A stretch of DNA of 64,000 nucleotides from Aestuariibaculum suncheonense. GTDB taxonomy: Bacteria > Bacteroidota > Bacteroidia > Flavobacteriales > Flavobacteriaceae. The DNA lies in NCBI RefSeq assembly GCF_014596935.1, contig NZ_JACVXC010000003.1, positions 124,001-188,000 on the forward strand. The letters are read 5' to 3'. Shown here in pieces: positions 44,766 to 52,864 of this stretch. The notes under the pieces were generated by a model. It did no database searches. It was not told where the DNA came from and was given only the letters and a program-made list of their open reading frames with translations. Both the position numbers and the translations under genes were made by a program. Numbering within the stretch: the stretch's first letter is position 1; every line of letters begins with the position of its first letter.

Positions 44766-45434
44766 TTAGGCGTATTCTGGATAGAATTTAACTTTCAAAT
44801 TATTAATAACCTTAGTTACACCTGGTGCAAAAAACGTTGCTCTACGCGCCTCTTCTTTTTCTGTAATAGAATGCACGGTTCCACTTAGGGTTACCACACC
44901 TCCATCAACCTCTATCTTAATATTTTTCGCTTCGAGGTCAGCTGATCTTTCAAATGCCTTGGTTATTCTGTCTTTAACTTCTACCGGCTCAACACGTTGT
45001 TTAATAACGATGTTATTTACAACACCTTTAACACCATGCAGATTTTCAACAGCAATTTTAGCCGCATTTTTTTGAAAAGACCATTCCACTTCCCCAGTTA
45101 AATATACCCAGGCATTTTCAACCTTTATCTGAATTTTATCTTCTGGAAGCGAAGCGTTCCATTTTAAAACGTTAACCACTGCTGTCGCTATGTCGGTGTC
45201 CGATTTTCCCTGACCCATTTTAAAATCAACTTCAATATCTTCTGCAACTGCCTTAACACCAAACACACTTTTAGCAGCACGCTCTGCAGCAATTTTTTTA
45301 GCATAAGTATCAACCACGCCATTAAGCGTTACCACGCCATTTTTAACGATAACCCCTATTTGAGTTTCGTCTATGTTAGATTGCCAGGCTAATTCGTCCA
45401 GCACATCTTGTTTTATTTGAGAATCTGTTTTCAT
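44766..45434 (-). CDS. Triple BON-domain protein
   Basis: 222 aa consisting of three BON domains (about 1-72, 76-145, 148-218), each with the GVVTLNGVV / WVYLTGEV / GVVTLSGTV turn motif. BON domains bind phospholipid membranes or sense osmotic/heat stress (OsmY). There is no signal peptide, so its location is uncertain. No FNR-type box is seen in the 57-bp upstream gap. Confidence 0.92.
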   Translation of the reverse strand: MKTDSQIKQDVLDELAWQSNIDETQIGVIVKNGVVTLNGVVDTYAKKIAAERAAKSVFGVKAVAEDIEVDFKMGQGKSDTDIATAVVNVLKWNASLPEDKIQIKVENAWVYLTGEVEWSFQKNAAKIAVENLHGVKGVVNNIVIKQRVEPVEVKDRITKAFERSADLEAKNIKIEVDGGVVTLSGTVHSITEKEEARRATFFAPGVTKVINNLKVKFYPEYA

Positions 45435-45491
45435 AATTATAATATTTTAAGTTTTTAAATGAACAAACGTATTTTAAAACCACGGTTGTTT

Positions 45492-45989
45492 TTACATAAA
45501 ATCACCATGATCATCTATTTTTACTCTAATGTGTTTATCTCCGTTTTCTAAAGTGATTTTGTATAATTTTTTAATGTTATCGGGCTCGTAATAATTTACC
45601 AGATATACGTTTTTAGACAACTTCCATTGTGGAAATCTTTCAGCTACAGCTTGTTTTACATCTTCAGGTAAATCAATATTTTTGAATCTTTCGGCAGTTC
45701 TTAACAGGGTACTTTCATGATCGTAAGTGGCTAATATTTTTCCTTTCGGAATAATAAAAAACACTTCGTAATACTCGTTATCTTCAGAATAAATGTCTAA
45801 ATCTTTAACATTAAAATCGCTGACTTTTAATTCTAATTTCTCAACATCTATAGCTAAATCTCTTGAGCCCGTAGCATCCAAATATTTGTAGTTATGCACG
45901 ATAACAACTTCTGGTAATTGAATGGGGACTTGGGCGTAAATTGAGGTGGTTAATCCCAGTATAAACAAACCAATAATAATATTTTTCAT
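45492..45989 (-). CDS. Secreted PepSY-like protein, unknown function
   Basis: 165 aa with signal peptide (MKNIIIGLFILGLTTSIYAQ). The C-terminal half has the pattern IDLPEDVKQAVAERFPQWKL ... YKITLENGDKHIRVKIDDHGDF seen in PepSY-like/DUF2874 periplasmic proteins. Function unknown. No partner is evident; the gene stands alone between the BON gene and an inverted repeat. Confidence 0.72.
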   Translation of the reverse strand: MKNIIIGLFILGLTTSIYAQVPIQLPEVVIVHNYKYLDATGSRDLAIDVEKLELKVSDFNVKDLDIYSEDNEYYEVFFIIPKGKILATYDHESTLLRTAERFKNIDLPEDVKQAVAERFPQWKLSKNVYLVNYYEPDNIKKLYKITLENGDKHIRVKIDDHGDFM

Positions 45990-46056
45990 GACTTTAATCT
46001 TTATGGATTAATACAATTAAATCTATTCATATAAACCTAAATGTAAAATGACGCTC

Positions 46057-46086
46057 ATCAGTTTTAAATGATTTTTTAAAACTGAT
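46057..46086. repeat. Perfect 12-bp inverted repeat, AT-rich
   Basis: ATCAGTTTTAAA (46057-46068) and TTTAAAACTGAT (46075-46086) with a 6-nt loop, in the 138-bp gap before the PepSY-like gene and after the phosphoesterase operon. Neither strand carries a good U-tract, so its role as terminator or operator is open. Confidence 0.5.
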
Positions 46087-46127
46087 TTTAAAGATGTTAT
46101 ACCATAAGAATTAAAGGATTTATTAGG

Positions 46128-47348
46128 CTATAAAGTTGAGTGAAGTTCGATATAGGTGATTTCAGGACGCATACCTAATCTGCCCGGAAAACCAATCCAT
46201 CCCAACCCCCTGTTCACATAAAGGTATTGGTCTCCACTACTGTACAATCCTGCCCAATGTTTATATTTGTATTTTATGGGACTCCAGGTCTTGTTTTTGT
46301 ATTTTAATCCCAATTGCATACCATGTGTATGTCCAGATAAAGTTAAGGCGATATTGGTTTTAGTGATGACCTCCTGCTCCCAATGGCTGGGGTCGTGGGA
46401 CAATAATATCTTAAAAGGAATATGACTTGACGCTTTTAAGGCTTCCTCTAAATTTCCATATTGCTTAAACGGAGGTGCTCCCCAGTTTTCCACACCTACA
46501 ATGGCAAGCTGTTCATAATCTTTATGAATGATATCAGATGTATTGCATAACAATTTAAAACCAACATCTTTATAAAATTGCTTGATTTTATTAACGTTAT
46601 CCTGCTTTTCAGCTTTTGAATTCCATTTTGAATAATCACCATAATCGTGATTTCCTAAAACGGCATACTTCCCTTGTTTAGCCAGTAATTTATTAAATAT
46701 GGTATCCCAACCTACAAGTTCCCAGGCGTAATTATTCACCAAATCGCCAGTAAAAAAAATATAATCGGGATGTAAATTATTAATGAGTACAACCGCCTTA
46801 TCTAACACCTTGTAGCGTTTGTTAAATCCACCAAGATGCAAATCGGAAATCTGCACAATGGTGAGTCCTGCAAAAGCCTCGGGCAACTGCTTGAAGTATA
46901 GCTTGTGTTTATACACTTTAAAATGATACACAGCCTTAAAAATGGCATAAACGATAGCTAAAAATGGCAATATTCCGGATAACAATCCTACTATAGGTAC
47001 CATAATTAAAGACTCTTGTTCTGTTAAAATCACCTTTCCGAAATACAGAACGGATATCATGATGACGAATACTATTTTAGGAATAAATGATAATACCGTA
47101 AGGCCATAAAGTCTAGACACCAAAAGCTGTTTTCGTCTTGGGTTGATATCATCTAAAGTGACTTTAAGTATAATAATTGAAGTTACTAAACCAATAGTAA
47201 AACACCAGAACAATATAAAAATACTGTTTTTTAAAAATGAAGAGGTAATTAATGTTGTGATATTCTGAAGCCAGTAGAACGACAATACATCTACCAATAA
47301 AATAGCCAGACACAACAACAATATGGTGAATAACGAATAGCTACGCAT
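46128..47348 (-). CDS. Membrane-anchored metallophosphoesterase
   Basis: 406 aa. Four N-terminal membrane helices (about 8-30, 42-62, 84-105, 115-140) precede a calcineurin-like phosphoesterase domain facing the cytoplasm or periplasm: ISDLHLGG (167-174), GDLVNN (201-206), GNHDYG (232-237), LLSHDPSHW and LSGHTHGMQLG. Metal ligands are all present. The type resembles YkuE/UDP-diacylglucosamine hydrolase-like or lipid phosphoesterases; substrate unknown. It is the last gene of the cbpA operon, 16 bp after the CDP-alcohol phosphatidyltransferase gene, which hints at a phospholipid or polyprenyl role. Confidence 0.86.
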   Translation of the reverse strand: MRSYSLFTILLLCLAILLVDVLSFYWLQNITTLITSSFLKNSIFILFWCFTIGLVTSIIILKVTLDDINPRRKQLLVSRLYGLTVLSFIPKIVFVIMISVLYFGKVILTEQESLIMVPIVGLLSGILPFLAIVYAIFKAVYHFKVYKHKLYFKQLPEAFAGLTIVQISDLHLGGFNKRYKVLDKAVVLINNLHPDYIFFTGDLVNNYAWELVGWDTIFNKLLAKQGKYAVLGNHDYGDYSKWNSKAEKQDNVNKIKQFYKDVGFKLLCNTSDIIHKDYEQLAIVGVENWGAPPFKQYGNLEEALKASSHIPFKILLSHDPSHWEQEVITKTNIALTLSGHTHGMQLGLKYKNKTWSPIKYKYKHWAGLYSSGDQYLYVNRGLGWIGFPGRLGMRPEITYIELHSTL

Positions 47349-47364
47349 AGCTTTTAGGTTTAAA

Positions 47365-47952
47365 TCATTCGGTTTTCAGCCTGCGTTTATCTCTTAACGC
47401 CCAGTATATGCCTTTGACGTCCGAGGCCCAGTTATCATACATAAAAATGAGTGCTATTTCTTCAATCGTTTCTAAAACACCGATAATAATCATAACATAA
47501 AACAAAATGCTTTCCGGATAAAAAAACAAGGAAAACAAAATGAATATGCTTTGAAGTATGGCAGAAAGCTTAGCCAAATAAGTATGAAACGCCGTTGCTT
47601 TACCATATTTGAAATACGCGATAAGCATTTGAGCGATATACGGAATAAAAGCCAGAAGGATAATAACTAAGTTGGTTTTGATAAAACGTGTTTCAAAATA
47701 AAACAAGCCAATCAGTCCAACAATTAAGGTCATTTGATCTCCAAATGAATCTAGCTGTGAGCCTCTGGGACTGGTAATTTGAAGTTTTCGAGCCAAATAG
47801 CCATCCAGCGCATCGGTTAAATAACTTATCAATAATAACCAGGTAAAAATCTGGCGCACATCCAATGCGATCAACACCAATAAAAACGGAGCTGCTGCAA
47901 TTCGGTAAAACGACAGCCAATCAGCAATATTGAAGTTTTTAAAAGTGAGCAT
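47365..47952 (-). CDS. CDP-alcohol phosphatidyltransferase family protein
   Basis: 195 aa integral membrane enzyme with about six helices. The family active-site motif DG-x2-AR-x8-G-x3-D-x3-D is complete at Asp50-Gly51, Ala54-Arg55, Gly64, Asp68 and Asp72. Members transfer a phosphatidyl group to glycerol-3-P, inositol or serine; PgsA-like is the first guess but unproven. It is co-oriented with cbpM (30 bp upstream) and the phosphoesterase. Confidence 0.88.
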   Translation of the reverse strand: MLTFKNFNIADWLSFYRIAAAPFLLVLIALDVRQIFTWLLLISYLTDALDGYLARKLQITSPRGSQLDSFGDQMTLIVGLIGLFYFETRFIKTNLVIILLAFIPYIAQMLIAYFKYGKATAFHTYLAKLSAILQSIFILFSLFFYPESILFYVMIIIGVLETIEEIALIFMYDNWASDVKGIYWALRDKRRLKTE

Positions 47953-47982
47953 GGGTTCTTTTTTTTATAAGGGTTCTATCTT

Positions 47983-48279
47983 CTATAAATCTTCATATAA
48001 ACGCAATCTGTTATTCAAATTGGTAATTTCCTTTTTTAGGGTATTGACTTGTTCTAATAAATTATAAATAGCATCGATTCCTTCCATGTTTATTTCTAAA
48101 TCATAATGCAACCGCGCTATTTTTTCAACCTTTTGTAATTCTGTTCTATGAATAAAAAATTCATTCTTCAGAACTGTTAATTCTATCAGTTCAAATTCCT
48201 TTAGGGTATTTATAAACGTTTCCGGAATTTTATAATGTTTGCAAACCACGTGTACCTCTATTAAATCGGTTGTTTCCAT
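47983..48279 (-). CDS. cbpM: Chaperone modulator CbpM-like
   Basis: 98 aa MerR-like helix protein (VVCKHYKIPETFINTLKEFELIEL then a coiled C-terminus) that binds the J domain of CbpA and restrains it. The start overlaps the cbpA stop by one base, so the pair is translationally coupled. Confidence 0.85.
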   Translation of the reverse strand: METTDLIEVHVVCKHYKIPETFINTLKEFELIELTVLKNEFFIHRTELQKVEKIARLHYDLEINMEGIDAIYNLLEQVNTLKKEITNLNNRLRLYEDL

Positions 48280-49166
48280 TAGGCTCTTAAGTTTTGTAAC
48301 TGGTTTAATAATGCTTTTTCTTTTTCTGATAATTTGGTTGGTAATTTAATCTGATACGTAATAATCAAATCACCAAACTGTCCTTCTTTTCTGTATTTAG
48401 GAAACCCTTTACCTTTCAGTTTCACTTTTGTTCCACTTTGTGTCTCGGGTTTAATATTCAGCTTCACTTTACCGTTAAAGGTATCTACCATAAGCTCTCC
48501 CCCCAATAAGGCTTTATACAAATCGAGGTCTACTGTAACATATAAATCATCTTTATCTCTTTTGAATTTAGAATGATTTTCAATAACAAACTGAATATAT
48601 AAATCGCCATTGGGGCCACCATTGATACCTTGACCACCGTGACCTTTAATTTTTATAATTTGTCCGTTTTCTACACCTGCCGGAATAGTAATTCTAATAT
48701 TTTTATTGTTTACCGTTAAGGTGCGCTTATGCGTGGTGTAAACGTCATTTAAATTGAGTTGTAATGTGGCATTAAAATCCTGCCCCCTAAATTTTACTTG
48801 CCTACCATGACTTCCTGCTGATGCTCCCCCAAACATATTTTCAAAAAACTCTGAAAAATCTTCTTCCGAATAGCGTTCGCTATCACCCTGGTATTGTCTA
48901 TGGTATTGCTCCTGCTGTTTTGCTTTTTCGTATTCCTCTGCATGTTGCCAATGCTCGCCATACTGATCGTATTTTTTCCGATTATCAGCATCGCTCAGCA
49001 CTTCATTAGCCTCATTAATCTCCTTAAATTTAGCCTCTGCAACTTTATCATTGGGATTTAAATCCGGATGGTATTTTCTTGCCAACTTGCGATAGGCTTT
49101 TTTTATATCACTTTCTGAAGCCGTTTTGGGAATACCCAGTATTTTATAATAATCTATAAAAGCCAT
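48279..49166 (-). CDS. cbpA: DnaJ-like co-chaperone CbpA
   Basis: 295 aa. J domain (1-70) with the HPD motif (33-35), a G/F-poor linker, then the C-terminal DnaJ substrate-binding domains (about 120-285, [15 protein letters not shown] and [20 protein letters not shown]). It lacks the zinc-finger of DnaJ, which is the CbpA type. Stimulates DnaK ATPase under stress. First gene of a four-gene operon with its own FNR-type promoter. Confidence 0.93.
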   Translation of the reverse strand: MAFIDYYKILGIPKTASESDIKKAYRKLARKYHPDLNPNDKVAEAKFKEINEANEVLSDADNRKKYDQYGEHWQHAEEYEKAKQQEQYHRQYQGDSERYSEEDFSEFFENMFGGASAGSHGRQVKFRGQDFNATLQLNLNDVYTTHKRTLTVNNKNIRITIPAGVENGQIIKIKGHGGQGINGGPNGDLYIQFVIENHSKFKRDKDDLYVTVDLDLYKALLGGELMVDTFNGKVKLNIKPETQSGTKVKLKGKGFPKYRKEGQFGDLIITYQIKLPTKLSEKEKALLNQLQNLRA

Positions 49167-49188
49167 GTTATTTTTATATCTTTAGGTA

Positions 49189-49231
49189 GAAAGTTAACAC
49201 CTTTATAAGTTAATAAAAATGATATAAATCA
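49189..49231 (-). promoter_or_regulatory. FNR-type promoter of the cbpA operon
   Basis: TGAT-ATAA-ATCA at 49220-49231; 23 bp downstream on the minus strand is TAACTTTC (49189-49196, one base off TAnnTTTG); cbpA starts at 49166. Confidence 0.75.
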
Positions 49232-49240
49232 TTTAGAACT

Positions 49241-49915
49241 TTAAACAACTATTTCACCATCCGCCATCTGTATAATACGATGCGTTTTATTGGCAAAATC
49301 TTCATCATGCGTCACGATTAAAAGCGACAAACCCTGCTCGTCAGTCAATTGCTTAAATATATTAAACACGTTTTCAGCATTATAACTATCTAAATTACCC
49401 GTAGGCTCGTCTCCCATAATAATGGAAGGATTATTAATTAAAGCTCTGGCAATAGCTACACGCTGCTTTTCACCTCCTGATATTCTTGAAGCTCGTTTTT
49501 GAGCAAGATGCTCTATGTTTAACTTTTTTAACTTCTCGTAAGCATCATATTCTATTTCCTGTAATGATTTTTCTCCCAGTTTTTTCGCGGGAAGCATAAC
49601 ATTTTCAAAAACCGTGAATTCCGATAATAAATAATGAAACTGAAATACAAATCCGATATGCTTGTTACGCAGAACAGACAAGTGTTCACTGCTTTGATTG
49701 GTAATTAATTGATTATTAAGAAATAATTCACCTTCATAATCGGTATCCATTGTAGATAGAATATAAAGCAATGTCGACTTTCCACAACCCGACTTCCCCA
49801 TAATTGAAGCGAACTCACCTTTTTTAATTTGAAAATTGATATCCTTCAAAACATGGAATAATACCGGTTTTTTGAAGTACTTATTGATATGTCTGGCTTC
49901 TAATACTATACTCAT
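49241..49915 (-). CDS. ABC exporter ATPase (LolD/MacB type)
   Basis: 224 aa. Walker A MGKSGCGKST (about 39-48), signature RISGGEKQRVAIARALI, Walker B IIMGDEPTGNLDS and H-loop VTHDEDFA. The type that partners FtsX-fold permeases (MacB, LolCDE). 1 bp from the permease gene; third gene of the adaptor-permease-ATPase operon. Confidence 0.94.
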   Translation of the reverse strand: MSIVLEARHINKYFKKPVLFHVLKDINFQIKKGEFASIMGKSGCGKSTLLYILSTMDTDYEGELFLNNQLITNQSSEHLSVLRNKHIGFVFQFHYLLSEFTVFENVMLPAKKLGEKSLQEIEYDAYEKLKKLNIEHLAQKRASRISGGEKQRVAIARALINNPSIIMGDEPTGNLDSYNAENVFNIFKQLTDEQGLSLLIVTHDEDFANKTHRIIQMADGEIVV

Positions 49916-49916
49916 G

Positions 49917-51179
49917 CTATTGTCCTCTTATAATTTTAACCGGATCTATTTTTCTTGCTTTTTTTGATGGCAAGTAGCCCGCGAGAAATGTGGATATCAT
50001 GGCAAAAGAAAAACCTATTACAAAAAACACAGGGTCTAAGTTTATGGGATACGTTTCTACCGTTGGCAGAGCTTCTGTTTTAAAAGGAATAGTATCAATA
50101 ATACTTACCAGTCCCAAACCTATTAAAAGTCCTAAAATACCTCCTACAAATCCAATAATCATGGCCTGACTCATAAAGATGAGCTGTACATCTTTCCCTG
50201 AGAACCCTGTAGCTTTTAAAATAGCAATATCATTCATTTTCTCATAAATCAACATGTTAAGAATGTTGTAAACCCCAAAACCTGCTACAATAAGTAATGT
50301 TATTGATACGGCATATGTAATGAGGTTTCTTATTTTCGTTCCTGTTTCAAATTGAGCATTGGCGGTTTTAATATCAACAGCTGTAAGTTTAAATTGCTGT
50401 TCTATTTTTTTTGATAATGGAATTGCCTGCTCGATATCATACATTTTTACATTAATATCAGTAATATAGTTATTGGTTCTGCCTAAAATACGCTGGACGG
50501 TTTTTATTTTTGTAAAGCTTTGAACAGCATCTAAATCGGCTATTCCACTTTGGTAAAACCCTACTATTTTTAACGGAAAAACACCACCGTTAATGGGGCT
50601 AACCTGAACACGATCCCCAATCTTTAAAGCCATTTTTTCAGCTATGCCAATTCCTAATAAAATACCATTATCAGTATTTTGTAAAGCTTCTGCCGAGCCT
50701 TCAACAATATAATCTCCTAGATTAAACAGCCCGGCTTCATCTAAAGGATTAATACCTGTAAGATTACCACCTAATTCTATAGAACCGGCTATATAAAAAA
50801 TTTGAGTTTTAACCTGCGGTAATACCCCTCGAACTTCTTTTTTATTTCGTAAGTAAGTTATAATTGGTAAGGCATTATGAATATTCTTCTGACTTAATTT
50901 AGGCTTAACAGAATGTACAATGCTAAAACTTTGCTTAACATTGCCGTACATTGTCAGAGGTTGCTTTTCTGATGGTTTTATTTCATTATAAATATGAACA
51001 TGCGGTGTCTGATTCAAAATTAAATTATCTAACATCGCATTCAAGCCGGTCATAAAACATACCAAAGTAATATAAGCTCCAATACCAAAAGTAACCCCTA
51101 GGGCGGCCGTGGCTGTTTGCTTAATTTTGGTGAGCAAATGAGTTTTTGAAATGTTTAGTATGACGGCCCAGTTTACCAT
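49917..51179 (-). CDS. FtsX/MacB-type ABC permease
   Basis: 420 aa. One N-terminal helix (about 18-42), a large periplasmic domain (about 45-280) and three C-terminal helices (about 282-305, 330-355, 383-405): the MacB/LolC topology. GIVSTS-like motifs are absent; SKKARKIDPVKIIRGQ is the usual terminal signature. Works with the adaptor and ATPase as a tripartite-type exporter or lipoprotein extractor. Start overlaps the adaptor stop. Confidence 0.9.
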   Translation of the reverse strand: MVNWAVILNISKTHLLTKIKQTATAALGVTFGIGAYITLVCFMTGLNAMLDNLILNQTPHVHIYNEIKPSEKQPLTMYGNVKQSFSIVHSVKPKLSQKNIHNALPIITYLRNKKEVRGVLPQVKTQIFYIAGSIELGGNLTGINPLDEAGLFNLGDYIVEGSAEALQNTDNGILLGIGIAEKMALKIGDRVQVSPINGGVFPLKIVGFYQSGIADLDAVQSFTKIKTVQRILGRTNNYITDINVKMYDIEQAIPLSKKIEQQFKLTAVDIKTANAQFETGTKIRNLITYAVSITLLIVAGFGVYNILNMLIYEKMNDIAILKATGFSGKDVQLIFMSQAMIIGFVGGILGLLIGLGLVSIIDTIPFKTEALPTVETYPINLDPVFFVIGFSFAMISTFLAGYLPSKKARKIDPVKIIRGQ

Positions 51180-52264
51180 TATTCAGGTTTATAAATCAAG
51201 GTTTCTTTAGTAATTCCTGAGATTATTTGTACAAATTCCATGTTTTTAAGTCCCGTAACAACAGGTACAAAACCATCATCGGTCTTTACATAATTATCAG
51301 CTGTTAAAAAATCTTTAGGTATTACCAAGACACTATCCTTTTTAGCTATGATAATATTAGCCTCCCCTGACAGCCCTGGATATAAGATCTCCGGGGCCTC
51401 TTCAAAAACGGCTTCCAAGGTAAAGGTTTGATTGCGTTCGTCTTTTTTAGGATATATTTTTGATACATGCCCCTTAAAAACATGTTCTTGGTAAGCATCT
51501 AAATATATTAAAGCCTCCTGTCCTACTTCAAGACTAACAATGTCAACTTCGTCAACCAGCATTTCAATAATAAAATTAGTCGCACTACCAATTGCAGCCA
51601 GCGGCTCTAAAGATGTTACAATTTCTCCCGGCTCTTTGTATAAAGCATATACTTTGCCTTTAATTTTACTTTTAACAGTAAAATCTTTATTGATTATTAA
51701 GGCGTTTTGATAATTGTTTTCTGATTGTTTTAAAGCTGCTTCCAATTCGTTTTTGGTTCTGTCGTAATTGTTTCGAAGCGTTATTAAATTATTATACGAA
51801 AGCTCATAATTTAACTTTTTAGTATCATACTCTGATTTAGAACCAATATGCTGTTCCCAAAGTTTTTTTTGTCTAAAATAATTGACAGAATCGTTTTCAT
51901 ACTTCAGATGAGCAGCATTAATCTGAGTTTTTAAACCATTTAAGACAGCTGCTTTTCCTGAAAAATTTTCCTTTGCCAGTATTAAGTTGAATTTAGCGGT
52001 TTCAGCATTTAATTTTGGAGTACTATTTATAATTTGAATAATTTGCTGATTTTTAGAAACATTATCACCTTCTTCAATAAAATTTTCATCCAGAATGCCT
52101 GAAACTACGCTATAAACAAGATATAAACTATCTGGCTGAACAGTAACGGAACAATACACAGATTCTGTTAAAGGCATTATTATAGGCTGTATTTTATCCT
52201 GTTTTCTGGAACATGATAATACCATAAGAATTGAAAAATAAACTAAAGGCGATTTCATCATCAT
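51179..52264 (-). CDS. HlyD/MacA-type periplasmic adaptor lipoprotein
   Basis: 361 aa. Lipobox LVLSC near residue 18. A lipoyl-like half (SVTVQPDSLYLVYSVVSGIL), a long alpha-hairpin (about 75-190, ending QSENNYQNALI) and the beta-barrel region (PKKDERNQTFTLEAVF, LYPGLSGEANI) match efflux adaptors. Likely exports a small molecule or lipid together with the permease and ATPase downstream. 63 bp after the TerB-like gene, so it may be read from the 52787 promoter. Confidence 0.87.
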   Translation of the reverse strand: MMMKSPLVYFSILMVLSCSRKQDKIQPIIMPLTESVYCSVTVQPDSLYLVYSVVSGILDENFIEEGDNVSKNQQIIQIINSTPKLNAETAKFNLILAKENFSGKAAVLNGLKTQINAAHLKYENDSVNYFRQKKLWEQHIGSKSEYDTKKLNYELSYNNLITLRNNYDRTKNELEAALKQSENNYQNALIINKDFTVKSKIKGKVYALYKEPGEIVTSLEPLAAIGSATNFIIEMLVDEVDIVSLEVGQEALIYLDAYQEHVFKGHVSKIYPKKDERNQTFTLEAVFEEAPEILYPGLSGEANIIIAKKDSVLVIPKDFLTADNYVKTDDGFVPVVTGLKNMEFVQIISGITKETLIYKPE

Positions 52265-52327
52265 TAAGTTTACTATGATTGTGTTTATAAGCCACCGGCA
52301 ATTTTTAGTTATAGTGTATAAATAAGA

Positions 52328-52738
52328 TTATTTCTTCAGCTCCAAATCAAGTTTGGCCATCATAATCAATTCCGACTTATTAATTCCGGAAAATGCAGCG
52401 GCGATAGCATTGGCTGTTTTAAGAATAAGTTTTTTAAGCTTTGGCGTAAACAAATGAGGTTGTGAATTTTTGTAGGCTACAAAATCGTTAAAACACCTAT
52501 CGTTATCGGTATATTTCTGACTTTTGAGCCAATCGAAAACAATTTCAATCTCATAGGCGGCATCAGAACCATAATCATCTTCAAGATTATCTAAATTCAA
52601 CCAATGCTTTTTCACAAGAACTTTCAACTTATCGAATTCTGCCTTATTAACGGAATCATCGGCAGAAGCCATAGCATAAAACAGTTTACCAAGATTTTGG
52701 TAAAGCTTATGTGTCATTTTCATTTGAGTTTTCATCAT
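52328..52738 (-). CDS. TerB-like protein
   Basis: 136 aa, cytoplasmic, all-helical. LYQNLGKLFYAMASADDSVNKAEFDKLKVLVKKHW resembles the TerB/tellurite-resistance fold with the ADD/E metal-binding helix turn. No tellurite operon (terA-terE) is nearby, so the name denotes fold only. Two adjacent ATGs begin it (52738 and 52735). It is the first gene after a well-formed FNR-type promoter, and the export operon follows. Confidence 0.75.
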   Translation of the reverse strand: MMKTQMKMTHKLYQNLGKLFYAMASADDSVNKAEFDKLKVLVKKHWLNLDNLEDDYGSDAAYEIEIVFDWLKSQKYTDNDRCFNDFVAYKNSQPHLFTPKLKKLILKTANAIAAAFSGINKSELIMMAKLDLELKK

Positions 52739-52755
52739 TTCCCGATTTATACTAT

Positions 52756-52798
52756 TAAAATTACATTATTCTTAGAATGTTTATAATGATATTAATCA
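52756..52798 (-). promoter_or_regulatory. FNR-type promoter of the TerB-like gene (divergent to the PAS kinase)
   Basis: TGAT-ATTA-ATCA at 52787-52798. On the minus strand, 23 bp on, is an exact TAATTTTA (52756-52763). On the plus side only TTTTTTTG (52823-52830) lies at about the right distance, so activation of the kinase gene is less certain. Confidence 0.8.
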
Positions 52799-52864
52799 GT
52801 CGTTTTGAAATAAAAAGGTCATTTTTTTTGTATTTTTAATAGACCTTAACAAAAGCATATTTTT

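Noticed and set aside
46057-46086. AT-rich 12-bp inverted repeat as a firm terminator of the cbpA operon
   Set aside because: The stem is nearly all A-T and neither strand has a following U-tract; listed only as a repeat.
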